From: Steinernema hermaphroditum | Lineage: Eukaryota > Nematoda > Chromadorea > Rhabditida > Steinernematidae | Direction: 5' to 3' | Assembly: GCA_030435675.1 (NCBI GenBank) | Contig: CM059621.1 | Location: 12,586,001 to 12,650,000 of the forward strand | Length of the DNA stretch: 64,000 nucleotides | Part shown: in pieces, positions 32,622 to 42,912 of the stretch | Layout: each line of letters opens with the position of its first letter | How positions within the stretch are numbered: the stretch's first letter is position 1 | Position numbers and translations under genes: made by a program | Notes under the pieces: model-generated | What the model was told of the DNA's origin: nothing | The model's database searches: none | The model's input: only the letters and a program-made list of their open reading frames with translations

Positions 32622-32661
32622 TGTGGACAGCGAGGACACGGCTGCAGGTGCTCCTTGCCGG

Positions 32662-32723
32662 CTTTTATGAGATGCTCAAACGTGAGAAGAACGTAATTGT
32701 AATAGATCTCATGACCCTTATCA
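32662..32723 (-). promoter_or_regulatory. TATA-like box and GATA site upstream of peptide paralogue 1
   Basis: The minus strand has CATAAAAG (32669-32662) followed by CCGGCAAG. The second peptide gene has the similar TCTAAAATCGGCCAG (about 33596-33582) at the same distance from its ATG. A TGATAA (32723-32718) lies further upstream and would fit intestinal control. Confidence 0.45.
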
Positions 32724-33300
32724 TTATGTCACTTTCTGTCGTAGACCGTAAACAAAAAAGTAGGGTTACTTTGTGAGCGTTGTGCATTGATAAAAAAGTC
32801 GTCAGTTGAGTGTTCAGGAGATCGGAGAACAGGTCCATGGGAGTTCAGCCGGAGAGCCAAAGCACATATGCTTGATAAAGCTACAGTGTTTTATGGGGGG
32901 GGGTAGTTTCTACGTGACCGAAGATGAATTTTTCAATACCACTAAAGGCGATTTAAACCCCTGGTCCACTTATACAGGGTGACCTAAAAGTTCTGTTACA
33001 CTTTTGGATGTATTTCCGAGCTTCGATAAATCGTTTCTTTAGGACTCAAAATTACGCTCACTGGAGTGGTCTTTAGATCGGAAGGTTTCCAGGGGCAGCC
33101 TCGACTTTCAAAGGACTTCTCTTGCCGTTCGTTCTGATGATCCTCTGACTCTCCGCAACTGAATCTTGCTGACTGATCGCAACACTCAATGCTCAACCAG
33201 TTCGTCCGGTGGCGCTCTGTTCCGCTCCGTCCTGTTGTAGTTTGTAACGAGAACGTTTAACCCAATGAAATTGAACAACTTTTTACTACCTAATAAGGGT
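32724..33300. other. Intergenic between the six-cysteine peptide genes
   Basis: From 32974 the sequence TACAGGGTGACCTAAAAGTT resembles the terminal repeat of mariner/Tc1-like elements (ACAGGGTGxCC...AAAGTTC), but no partner repeat was found. A G-run lies near 32896. The open frame at 32996-33196 (-) has no recognisable domain. Confidence 0.4.
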
Positions 33301-33326
33301 ATTTATTCAGAGCGCTTTGGGCAAAA

Positions 33327-33545
33327 TCAGTGACTTCGCCCAGAACAACAGTTCTGTCGTATGTACCAGAAAGAGTATTCGTGACAGGTGACTCGAGCAA
33401 CAAGTTGGAATCCATCGCTACAACGGCTAGGCCGGTACTTCTCGCTGAAAAAGCCGACATAGAAGCAGTCCGTGAAATAGCAGTCCTGCGAGGAAGCCGA
33501 AACGGCGAGGAGGAAGAGGACGAGGCAGAGGAGAGCGACCTTCAT
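33327..33545 (-). CDS. Small secreted six-cysteine peptide, paralogue 2
   Basis: A single exon of 72 residues; the ATG at 33545 gives MKVALLCLVLFLLAVSASSQ as signal peptide. The mature part keeps exactly the cysteine spacing of paralogue 1 (C-x4-C-x14-C-x11-C-x11-CC) and the motifs CYFTDCFYVG, VTCHEYSF and CC. It differs by charge (several Arg) and by a short C-terminal extension, GRSH. AATAAA occurs on the minus strand near 33300. A TATA-like element lies at the same distance as in its sister. The tandem same-strand arrangement indicates a recent local duplication, possibly under selection for sequence change between fixed cysteines. Confidence 0.85.
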   Translation of the reverse strand: MKVALLCLVLFLLAVSASSQDCYFTDCFYVGFFSEKYRPSRCSDGFQLVARVTCHEYSFWYIRQNCCSGRSH

Positions 33546-33874
33546 ATTGCACAACTTGTTGTGAACGGGTGGGGATGATCACTGGCCGATTTTAGAGATT
33601 ACTTGAATTTGCCGAGCACAAACTACACAGTACTGGGTGCCAGGCGACGGTTTACCGCGTTGAACTCTGGAAAAAAACATTAATCTCGTCTTGTTGTATG
33701 ATTTTTCGGCATTTACATTTACAGATTGATCGGATTGTCGAATTGCAAGGTCTTGACGCGGAGTTTGAAGTACTGTAGTTTTCTCTTTTCTATGCACAGC
33801 TTTTGCTGAATAAGCGATATCCTGTAACCTCCTTTCCTTGGAATGATGATGTTTTTGGAACGGACGGGCAACTC

Positions 33875-35382
33875 ATGGCACGGACCTGCAAACCAAACAA
33901 GAGTAGACAGACAATAGTGTGGCCAGACGTCTCGACTCCATATGAATTAGACTCCAGCAGTGCATCAGTCACTCAGTCTGTCGGTAGGTTGGCAGTCGTG
34001 CACACTTCTGAGCCAATGGATGGAGCAGATCGCGAAGAGTCGCCAATCACTGAGGATTGGAACGCAGCTTGTCAGAAGATGAGGGAGCTCTTCGACGCCG
34101 CCGCCTTCGAGAAGAACATTCCACTTGTATGTATCGGTCTCTTTTTGTTCGAAAGTATAGCTCTCTTTAGGCGAACTGGGCGTGTACAACGGACAATGTG
34201 AAGAATGAGCTGTATTCGGTGATGGACGTTCTTACAACAGTGCTGGCGAATACCGACAGCGGCACAGTCCGGCAAAAGTGCCTGGATCTGTTCCATTTTT
34301 TCGATGTTGTGAAGCCGAGGTCGAATTGTGGCCCCAACTGGATGCAGTACATCACAGGGCCAATGTGCCCCTTGCCTGCGGTGTTGCTAGGTATTTCTCC
34401 TTGAGTCAGCTCACCTCTCCTTGGTGCTATTCAGGAATCATCAAAAATGCGTCCATTTCGCGCACTGTTCGAATCACAGCCGCCAAGCTCTACGTCTCCA
34501 TCAACAATGTTCGCGCTCCTCAAGTATGTCAGCCCTGAATACAGTCGCTAAGCTCATGTTTAGATGGATGGATCGGTGTGCAAAACCCTCGCACAAACGC
34601 TGATGAACGAACCCGAGTCCGAAGAATTAGCCGGCGAGATACGAGTGTTCCAGCATATATGTCTCCGATCGCTCTACAGTGAGCTCTTCCGCACGGCTGG
34701 AGTGGTTAGAGAAGAGATTTTGCATGACGGATTTCTGGACTACCTGGTTCGCCTTCTTTGAACTCGCACTGTAGAACGGTTTCTGTTTTAGTACGGTCAA
34801 CTGGAAGCCGTCAAAACTCATCCGTTCAATGGATTCCTGACGACACTGTTGAATGTCTTCGGGAAGTTCATTGATTTCGAGCAGATCTACGACCACCGAA
34901 GTTCTAGAACCTTCTACAGGATACTGGCGAATTTCAAATCGTCGAATGTTTGTCATTGTCTTTAGAGTCTTGAATATATGTAAAATCTTTTACAGATTTG
35001 CTTAAGGCTCATCATCTCCATGTTCAGGAAGCACCCGAGGCGCGCCAAGAACTTCTGTGACGCCGGCCTTTTCGTCGCCCTTCTGCGCGACATGCGCTTT
35101 TCGACCGTCATCTTCTGGAACATTCTTTGGATGCTAGAAGACACGAGGAGCGAAGGTCTGCTCGACTACTGTATCGGGATCGACTGTGAGGGGATTCTGC
35201 AGCAGCACATCAAGAACCATCCCGACGTGCGCGACGAGCGAGTGGCGGCAGTCATCCAACGACTGCACGACGCGAAGAAGACAAAAGGGGACGTTTTCGA
35301 GAAGAACTTCCGGGATCAACCTAACTTCTACCAACGGAAGGCACCGGGTTACAATGAGGTACTTGTTGAGTTCTGTTTATAA
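33875..35382 (+). CDS. Helical-repeat (armadillo-like) protein of unknown function
   Basis: Six exons (33875-34126, 34171-34390, 34435-34523, 34564-34746, 34792-34947 and 34996-35382) give 428 residues with closing phases. The frame is open upstream of the chosen ATG, so further 5' exons are possible. The sequence is almost entirely short amphipathic helices (for example YSVMDVLTTVLANTDS, VRQKCLDLFHFFDVV, GQLEAVKTHPFNGFLTTLL, FVALLRDMRFSTVIFWNIL), as in armadillo/HEAT-like proteins. No repeat consensus is sharp enough to assign a family. There is no signal peptide or membrane segment, so it is probably a cytosolic scaffold. The C-terminus (GYNEVLVEFCL) could be intron read-through, because GAG-GTACTT resembles a donor. 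Poly(A) signal AATAAA near 35393. Confidence 0.8.
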
Positions 35383-35612
35383 TTGTACAAATAATAAATG
35401 CTGACTATTGTCATAGATTTTCCCGGATAATACCGTATTGTATGGTTGTTCACTATGGTTGCTTAGAGATCTCTCCGAGCACTCGGTGGTTTTTCAGTTT
35501 TAATGACTCATGGAAAACAAATTTTCGCTTCTTCATCGATTCAGCGCTGATAACACACCGTGACTAATCGCTCCATTGATTAGCTGCCTCCTTCCTGGTG
35601 ACTTTCGTTCCG

Positions 35613-36230
35613 ATGGGTTTAGCGGCAAAGGTGAATAGTCTCCTTTTCGGCGATGAACGTCTTTTAGATAGTCATCTACATCTTCACTTCATTCTCCGCT
35701 CTACTCAACTTCTTCATAATCATCTGTGCCGCCAGAAGCTCACTTCCCATCGCTCACGACATTTCTCTAATCAACGGCATCTATCTGACTTTAACGATTT
35801 TCATATTCTTCACCATACATAAGGAATATGTGGCGCCCATCTTCATCTACGGTGTTATGCAGGTGAAATCAAATCTTGCCTTCTGCGACATGTCCACATT
35901 TAGGCCGTTCACACTGTTTATCTCCTCAGCCTCGTTTCGACCATAATCTCCCTAAAGATTCAGCTGAGCACCAACCCTAAGAGAACCTACAACATGTTCA
36001 TCCCGATAAACAACGCCTACGACTTCACACAAACCAACTACAATCATCTTCGTGTCGGCCTTATGGTGGCGCTCTGCGTCTCTGTGGCCATGTTTGTCTT
36101 TAATGTCGTTTTTGTTTATTTTCTAGGCCTCTTTTCGTGGAAGGCATACGAGAAAAGCCTCAGAAGGAGGCGACGGATGCCTTTCGAAAATATCGAAATG
36201 GTTGTTGTTGAAGAGACCACAATGTTGTAG
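35613..36230 (+). CDS. Four-helix membrane protein
   Basis: Three exons (35613-35630, 35668-35862 and 35904-36230) give 179 residues. Hydrophobic segments are IVIYIFTSFSALLNFFIIIC, ISLINGIYLTLTIFIFFTI, VHTVYLLSLVSTIISL and VGLMVALCVSVAMFVFNVVF/VYFLGLF, followed by a basic juxtamembrane stretch (KSLRRRRR) and an acidic tail. Basic residues at the C-terminal side suggest cytosolic ends. The topology resembles the pair at 17.8-20.3 kb, but sequence similarity is not evident. AATAAA lies at 36236. The first exon of only six codons (MGLAAK) is short but its donor is good. Confidence 0.8.
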
Positions 36231-37668
36231 AAAACAATAAATCTTAACATGGAGAATACAGTCAAAAAAATCGACGAGCTCGTTTGACACATCGTGAAGA
36301 AAACAGAAAATGAACCGATGAAAAATTGAGACACTCAATTTCGGATTGACTCTCACCGCTCTTGTTTGTAAGTCTGCATTTCGCTAGACAGTCGTATCTT
36401 TGATCACGTTCATGCTGACGGTGACGCGCCGCTGGAAACACTGTCACTTCATGGTTGAAAGATTGCGAAGTCCGTTGTGGGTGATGTTTTCAAGGTTATG
36501 CATTGTGTTACATTCATCCTCGCCGTGAGTGAGAAAGGGATCCTTTTGTGATTGCTTAATCTTCTCCCTGGCTACTTGGGACGCTTCTGCTGTGGATATG
36601 TCGCCTCCAGCGAACCGCTGACGGCGTAGAATCTTCGATCTGTGGACGGCACGCTTAGCACGAACTTCGTAAGCTGATCAACTGATCTGATCAAGTCGGT
36701 AACAGCGGCTTTCGAAAACAGTCCTGTAGCCATCAGAAGACTTTTTCGATCCTCGATGAGCAAGACGTTTAAATTGGTAAAAAATTCCTATTGCTTTCTG
36801 AATGATATGTATGTCATAATCCAGGCTGTGGTAACTCGACGTTCGCGATCATAAGAAGTTACTCCGACGCCTTGATCGCCTTCGCAGAGGATCCCAGCAA
36901 GCAAGGGACTTGACGTTTACATCGCCCGAGGAACTGAAGAAGACACCGACGGTATCGATCTGCTTGATGACGAGGAAGAATCTGTCACCTAATACCCTTT
37001 GACGTGCTTGTTTTTTGCTATTTTGCGCTCAAAATGTTCTGTGTTCGAATTTTCGTGTTTCGGGTTTTCAATTCGGGAAATGAAATGTTGTTCAAAAAAT
37101 CAGACATATTTTGGTCACTAAAACAAAAAATCTTTGCGCTTATCGGAATCCAATCGATGGTCACTGTGGTCGTCGGCTTGAATCCCATTGGATCCATACG
37201 TCTCCCTCCAATACGGCCGATGTGATCTCGATTTGCTCATACTGTAGTGATGGTTTCTTCTGGAGCGATCAGTACTACCGTTACATCACCGTTCCACTAG
37301 GGTGAGCGCCTTGTGTGTAGGTTTGTTTAGTTTCTTTCTATTACAGGTCCTTTCGGTTGTGCGAATTGGAATATCCAGCCAAGGAAAATTGAGCCGCGGA
37401 AGATTCAGCCACGAGAACTGAGCCGCGGGTAGCATTTCAGGAAAGCGTGCTGGATTGTGCCGGCAATGGTATCGCAGGCAACATACAGACTGAGTGGGTG
37501 ATTTTTTATCATTGCGGTGTGATCTCTGTTATCTTTTTTGAATCTCTAAATTTCTTGTTTAGGCATGGAACCTAAGTCTGCACGTTTTCCGTACCACGAC
37601 GGTTTCGAATAGCACGTTCGCTCAGCACAACAGTTGTACACTGCTCAAACGGAAGTTCGCTCAGCACA

Positions 37669-37725
37669 GCGCCGATGGGGAGCGAAGTTTCTGGAGATGT
37701 AGGCATAAAGGCTGCTCTCCGCGTT
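37669..37725 (+). pseudogene. FLYWCH-like zinc-finger remnant
   Basis: The plus frame reads ADGERSFWRCRHKGCSPRS, which fits the core of FLYWCH fingers (xxYWRCRxxGCxARx). There are stops nearby and the flanks are not coding. FLYWCH fingers occur in host factors and in Mutator-like transposons, so the source is unclear. Confidence 0.3.
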
Positions 37726-38099
37726 CTGTTGGACCGCACGAAACGAATGCTGTGGGGCCTTGAGCCGATGGAAGCTTGATACTATAGATCCATCAAAGAA
37801 AGAAGTATGTGACGACACTCAGTTCGTAATGCAACTGCAGTATAGGTTTGATCGCACATTACGGTGGCCAAGGGAAGCGGCGAGAATGATTGTGGAAGAA
37901 AGAATCGCGCAATCTCGCATGCAGAGGTACCGTACAAAGCCGTCCGAAGGCATTCAAACGACTGAAGAAGTACGTTCGTGTCGAATAAACAAGAAACGGT
38001 AGATCTGTGGATGCCGGGAGCCGAAGTTATGTGCAGCATTTGGGAGTACTCCAGAACGCACTGCGTAAATAAGATCGATCGCGGAAAAAGCGTTCTCGA

Positions 38100-38470
38100 T
38101 TGTCATTGCGGACGCAATGATCGCCCCGGCTCCCAGAAGGCCTGGAACACCAGGAAGCCGTAGTTCCACCGTCTTGCCAAGAAGACCGTCACAACCGCCC
38201 GACTCCACCCGCGCCGCCAGAGAAGCCGAAGAAGCGTTGCAACTCCGATGTCTGCGCTGCCAGCTGAAGATGGGATCCCGCTCCGTCCGCTGCGACTTGA
38301 TTCAAGCTCTTCGCCACTTCAACGCCCGCGCATACTAGTGGGACCACTGATCGTTCTTCTCGGATGCCATCTCCAGCCGAAGCCAGAGGAAAATCAGCGA
38401 CTACGGTGTGATTAGTGCTTTTTTGTGCATATATGACGTCTCGCAAGGTGTAAGCCTTCGATACGAGAAG
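38100..38470. repeat. Dispersed repeat R1, copy 4
   Basis: This is the longest copy. It contains GGCCTGGAACACCAGG, ACCGTCTTGCC and GCAACTCCGATGTCTGCGC blocks (shared with 17203-17400) and a TGACGTCTCGCAAGGTGTAA block (shared, reversed, with 6420-6450 and 19040). The predicted open frame here is part of the repeat. Confidence 0.55.
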
Positions 38471-38692
38471 ATAAACTCGTAAAACTAAACTCGCGGAAGA
38501 AGCACCAGATCAATCGTACAGGACGCAAAGCGTGGATTCGACGAAGAGGAACTCAATTCGATGCCAAAGAGATCTGCCAAGCCGCTGGAACGAAGCTTCG
38601 AGTGCTGTCATAACGTGAATGGCTGAATGATGTGGACCGTAATAGCTAATAAATGTAGATGTCAGTGTGTCGTCTGAGAATCCAGCATCGTC

Positions 38693-39265
38693 ATGTCGAC
38701 TCGAATGTTACTTGTTCTGACACTCTGCCTCTCAGTCAATTTCAACCTTTTAGAACATTATGGAAGAACAAGCAGGTCATATTTTGATCGAGTTCCCGGT
38801 TCAGAACAATACGGTAAGATTTTCGTCGAACGGTTGATACAAGTGAACATTTTAGAACTACCTCTGTACATGCCAACAATGCGGTAGGTAGTATAAATCG
38901 CGTTCCGGTCTCAACAGGCATGTCGATGCGAAGCACAGGAACATTCCCGTGAAGAAGAGGTGCCTCGTCTGCGGGCACCTCAACACGTACTCATGTGACC
39001 TGATGAGGCACCTCCGGACCGCTCATGGTGCGACTAAACAAGAAACCGGAAAGGGTATCCTTCGAATGTGGGCCTGATTCTATAAATGATCTGTTCAGGT
39101 GGTACATTCAGCGAAGCATGCAAGTATGGAACTTATGACGTCTTCGAGTGTTCCTGTCAGCAGATTTTCAAGACGCTGTGGGACCTCCGTAGTCACGAAC
39201 GTCATGAGCACCAGGCAGCCCCTGAGTATGTGCAGTATGTGTACTACCCCGTTGTAAATTATTAA
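38693..39265 (+). CDS. Small C2H2 zinc-finger protein
   Basis: Four exons (38693-38813, 38856-38883, 38918-39054 and 39099-39265) give 150 residues. A C2H2 finger is clear: CLVCGHLNTYSCDLMRHLRTAH (C-x2-C-x12-H-x4-H). A second is degenerate, FECSCQQIFKTLWDLRSHER, with C-x-C spacing and then HxxxH. The N-terminus is hydrophobic (MLLVLTLCLSVNFNLL) and looks like a signal peptide, which is odd for a finger protein. A CTCTCAG acceptor within it suggests that the true start may lie elsewhere. AATAAA lies near 39280. Retrotransposon debris follows directly. Confidence 0.6.
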
Positions 39266-39313
39266 GTTGTGCATAGACAATAAACCTTTTGTAAACAATT
39301 ACGCTATTATTAT

Positions 39314-39490
39314 ATGAAAGGGTCGATTGAAAAGATTAACGGCGGAAGACACTGGGTGTGGTACAACCGACTCGAAGAATGGCGCCCGCCTGTGAAGAGA
39401 CCTCTTGGAAGACCTCGAACCCGATGGAGCGAGGACTTAACGAAGACTGGGCAGCAAAAGATGGAGGCACCGTGCGCGTCAAGAAGCCAG
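39314..39490 (+). pseudogene. RTE-type retrotransposon, C-terminal ORF remnant
   Basis: The translation contains NRLEEWRPPVKRPLGRPRTR followed by WSEDLTKTGQQKMEAP. The WxPRGxxRPxGRPxxRWxD motif is typical of the C-terminal end of RTE-clade non-LTR retrotransposon polyproteins. The frame ends early and nothing else of the element is joined to it. Confidence 0.6.
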
Positions 39491-41576
39491 AGGACGGTGG
39501 ATAAATATGGGGTGCGACAACATGTAATATGTTAGATATCGCAATAAATTCCTAAATTCGTCGATTGAAAATTCCATGTATATGAATTTATTGACAAACG
39601 ACAAAGCCTGCTCCACTTTTGGGATACTTCTGGGAGTAGTTCGCGCCGATTCTGTTATTCGGACTCCCCAACTCGCTGATGCACCCTTAATGCCCAGCTA
39701 CACCCGTTCGTTGCTCCTATTCGTTGTCTTTGTGAGCAACCCTTTCAAGCGCGGCGCAACGAGTTTGATATTTTTAGTTTTTTAGCTAGTTTGACAACAA
39801 GATTCGTCGGCTGATCTCTCATCCATGGACGCGAGCCAGGCGGACTTCTTGGCCAAGATAGATGAAGGATTCCATTCGCTCCACTTCGTTTCTGCTCAAC
39901 TGGTAGGTTCGGTTTATATAATCTTGGTTTTACCTGCGTTGATTTTCAGTCAGTTCCGGCGCGATGCTTCATCCAAGTCATCTAGCATCTTCTGGAGACC
40001 TTCAGCACAATGAGAGCGATATCGTCGGTGAACCGCAGGTTTGTTAGGCAGCTTCCGTTGATGTTTATACTGACTTCTTCCCATTGCAGCTGCCGGAAGA
40101 CATACTCCAGTGGTACAGTAAACAGTTTGAGGTTGATTGTACAGCCGTGTCGTACTCCGCGCCGGATTTCAATTGGCACAGGTTTGTCGTTGATGTTCAC
40201 GACAAGGCTTCTTGATATGTCTTTTGCAGGAGTTTGATGATCTGTCCCGGAACTCCTTGCTGCTACACTGCGCTCCAAACAGCATTCAACTCTGCGCTGC
40301 CGAAGGTCTTCTCGTAGTCGAAGAAGGCGACGAACGGTGGTAATCGGTATTCCCGCGAACGTTCTACTAGCCGATTGGTTTTAATGCCGATGGCGTTCCA
40401 TCCCTGATCCCGAAAGATTTGTTCGAGAGCAGCCATGAAGAGTTCCGGACTTATGGTAGCACCTTGTCGTACTCCGCGAATTGCAAGTTCCGCGAATTTC
40501 CAGGCCCGAAGGTGAGTTTCAACGTTTATAGCAATTAACTCCAACAAATACAAACTATGTATATGGTTGTTTAGGTGAAAACGGGTCACGCCGTAAATGT
40601 CTATCAGTTCGTTGATGTTCACCAGCGATATTGATGATTTCCGTTGAGCCAGTGGTTGCAATAGGAGCGTTTGTTTAGATCCGGTCCAAGGCATCCATCG
40701 CTCTGTTTGTGACCCAGTGACGCCGGCAGTTGCTCATGTGGCAGTTGCGCAGATTCTCGCTTCTCACGAAGCGTCAACTCTCGAAGCACACAACAAGTCC
40801 GTTAAGGTGTTCCAAGTCCGGCGTGGCTCAAGGAAATGGACTCCCTCAAGCCGCGAAGAAGTTATCGTTTTTCTGGTGGTGAGATTCACCCAGTCCCAAC
40901 CTCCCGCAGTAGTCCAAACAGGCCTCACCAGCCCTGAAATGGTTCTTCGATCTCTTGTCATATATACTGTGTACAGCCAATAAATCGTTGTCATGTGTAT
41001 TTTGTCTTTGATTCGTGAAATAAAGAAGAAGTGGAAAGATGGGATTCCCACAAAGAGGCCAGGAAATCGTGAATTTATTTTTGCTAGATTTCATGCTCTT
41101 CCGTTTAGGCATTCGAACGGAACCTTCGTCCGGATGCTGCTTGAGACAGGAAAGCGCGATGGAGACGAGCCGAAGAGGTCAAGAGCGATCTGGTCTCGAC
41201 GATAACTGTCGATCGCCCGGAACAGCGAACAACTGGATGCCGCGCTCGCCTTACCAGACGACACCTCACTGTCACTTGACGCTCGATCTCTGTCGCAAAC
41301 TGGATTTGGTGCGCTACACTCGAAACGCTTGACAGGGACCGGACAACGATATTACCGTAATCTCGAGGCGGTCCTCAGTGGTGGGATCATTCTCGTGCCG
41401 CATGCTGTATTTTCAACTTTCGTAGCGTCGTTTCCGCGTTTTTTTCGCTTTTCTGGAATGAAATCGAGGTGTGAAGCTCAAATCAATTAGTTAATTGTCC
41501 TCAACGTTAGATTTAAGAAAATTCCCTTTCGATCTTACGTTTTATTCGCAGTATATGGAATGTATTCCTATTTCAG
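39491..41576. other. Retrotransposon debris between the zinc-finger genes
   Basis: Apart from the reverse transcriptase pieces, the flanks (39576-39981 and 40717-41340) hold short frames on both strands without recognised domains. They may be untranslated or heavily decayed parts of the same elements. Confidence 0.4.
39982..40694 (-). pseudogene. RTE-type reverse transcriptase fragments (two rearranged pieces)
   Basis: On the minus strand the first piece reads RGVRQGATISPELFMAALEQ, then NRLVERSREYRLPPFVAFFD and YEKTFGSAELNAVW. After a frame change it continues to RRGVRHGCTINLKLFTVPLE and NGSCLTNLRFTDDIALIVLK. These are reverse transcriptase motifs (Y/FxDYEKAFDS; GVRQGCxxSPxLF; FADD box as FTDD). 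The GVRQG block occurs twice, and the first copy precedes the DYEKTF block, so two element copies are juxtaposed out of order. Frame changes and no flanking endonuclease show a dead element. Confidence 0.75.
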
Positions 41577-42219
41577 ATGCAGGCAGAGTGCTTCATCTGC
41601 AAAAAGCTCTATCCGTCGGCTGTTTTGCGGAACAACCACCTCCGAAAAGTGCACCGCGTTTTCCAGCGGGAACTGAAGAAGCTTTCTGACGCTTTCCAAT
41701 GTTCTGTGCTATCCTGCTGCTACAAAGGACCGTCAGCGGAAGCGCTGAGGAAACACACTCGGCGCAAACACATAACGGTAAGTTAATTGACTAATTCGAA
41801 TCAATAAATCAATTGCTATATGTGGTTCAGGCTGGTGATCCCTGCATGCATATGCACATGACTGCAATGGGACAACGCTTTTTGATGAACAGTACTGCTG
41901 CAGAGGAAGAAGCTCAACAGTCCCATATTACACCAATCCACAGAAGACCGCAAGAATTTCAAGAAGAAGCCGAAGAAGGCGAAAACCCGAGTTCTGAGCA
42001 GGAAGCGACTTCTGGAGTCGACTCGGAAATCGAAAACTTACGCAGATTGCTCACTGTTCGTGTGCTACAAAGCATCCTTTATTTAAACGCTATTTTTAGG
42101 AGGCCCAGGAACTTCTCGCATCGAATTTCTGCAGAAGTGATATGCTCCATGAAATCCGAACTCTGTCATTCGCCCTTCTGACGTTTCTCGGCCGTGTTGA
42201 ACAGCGACAAGAAGTGTAG
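41577..42219 (+). CDS. C2H2 zinc-finger protein with C-terminal coiled region
   Basis: Three exons (41577-41777, 41831-42055 and 42100-42219) give 181 residues with closing phases. The ATG directly follows the acceptor TATTTCAG, as expected for a leader-spliced start. Two fingers are visible: CFICKKLYPSAVLRNNHLRK-VH (C-x2-C-x12-H-x4-H) and CSVLSCCYKGPSAEALRKHT-RRKH (C-x4/5-C-x12-H-x4-H). A Glu/Gln-rich linker (QEFQEEAEEGENPSSEQE) leads to a C-terminal helix with leucine heptads (IENLRRLL, LLASNFC, LSFALLTFLGRVEQ) that could dimerise. It is probably a nuclear DNA-binding or RNA-binding regulator; the target is unknown. Confidence 0.7.
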
Positions 42220-42912
42220 GTGTTGGCCGGCCGCCATATCCAACTCCGCAGCGAAGCACAGAAGCGATCTGATCGATTCTCCGGGCGAAGAAAGTTGAGT
42301 AGATTGGTTGTACTACTTGATAGGAACAATAAATTATTCCAAGAACTGATATGAGCTGAGTTCACATCTCTATTCTATCCCAGAAAATGCTGCTAGGCTA
42401 GCGAAGTATGCGCTTGTACGAATCATTGCAAATGTGTGTCATTCGAGTTTGATCGATTCAGCGTATTTTCAGCCATGTACGACGTGAATGTTGCTTACCC
42501 CCTATCGGACATGAAAAGAAGAAAGCATAACGCATGGTGTAGGAGCGAATTACGTCTTTCGTGGACTGCCTACAATACGTAAACATATCTGTTGCAAAAC
42601 GCGAACTTCTGCGGGTCATTCATTTCCTATCCACAGCGATGGATCGGATCGTCCAGCTCTCTCGTTCGCTCGAATGAGAGCGGTCGTTCTTGAAAACGGA
42701 ACTTCTGTGGTTGAGTCATAAATACGATTTATTTAAAATTTTGCATCCGGTCGATCACCAACAATTTTCACAGAATAATAATGAAAAACAAATTTTGCAC
42801 TTTTCAAATAAACAAAACAAAAAGAAAAGAAGCTTGCAGAGGGAAGGCGGAGAATAAATCTTTCTTAAAATTCTTATTGCCTAAACACTGCTGTACACTT
42901 GGGCGATATTCT
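42220..42912. other. 3' flank of unc-10
   Basis: Intergenic sequence that includes the unc-10 3' UTR, with AATAAA on the minus strand near 42730. No gene was recognised. Confidence 0.6.

Larger units (their letters stand above)
36231..38692. other. Intergenic with decayed sequence and repeat R1
   Basis: It contains R1 copy 4 (about 38100-38470) and a FLYWCH-like remnant (about 37669-37725). There are also isolated coding-like stretches (minus 36572-36763; plus about 36830-36990, ending in an acidic DGIDLLDDEEESVT) that do not connect into a gene. The latter may be exons of a broken gene. Confidence 0.4.

Noticed and set aside
32974..33003. Mariner-type terminal repeat (TACAGGGTGACCTAAAAGTT)
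   Set aside because: No matching inverted partner and no TA-flanked boundary on the other side, so no element is called.
34295..34400. Apparent frameshift at a T-run in the helical-repeat gene
   Set aside because: The original frame stays open through the exon and joins in phase to the next exon (LLG-IIKNAS), so no frameshift is needed.
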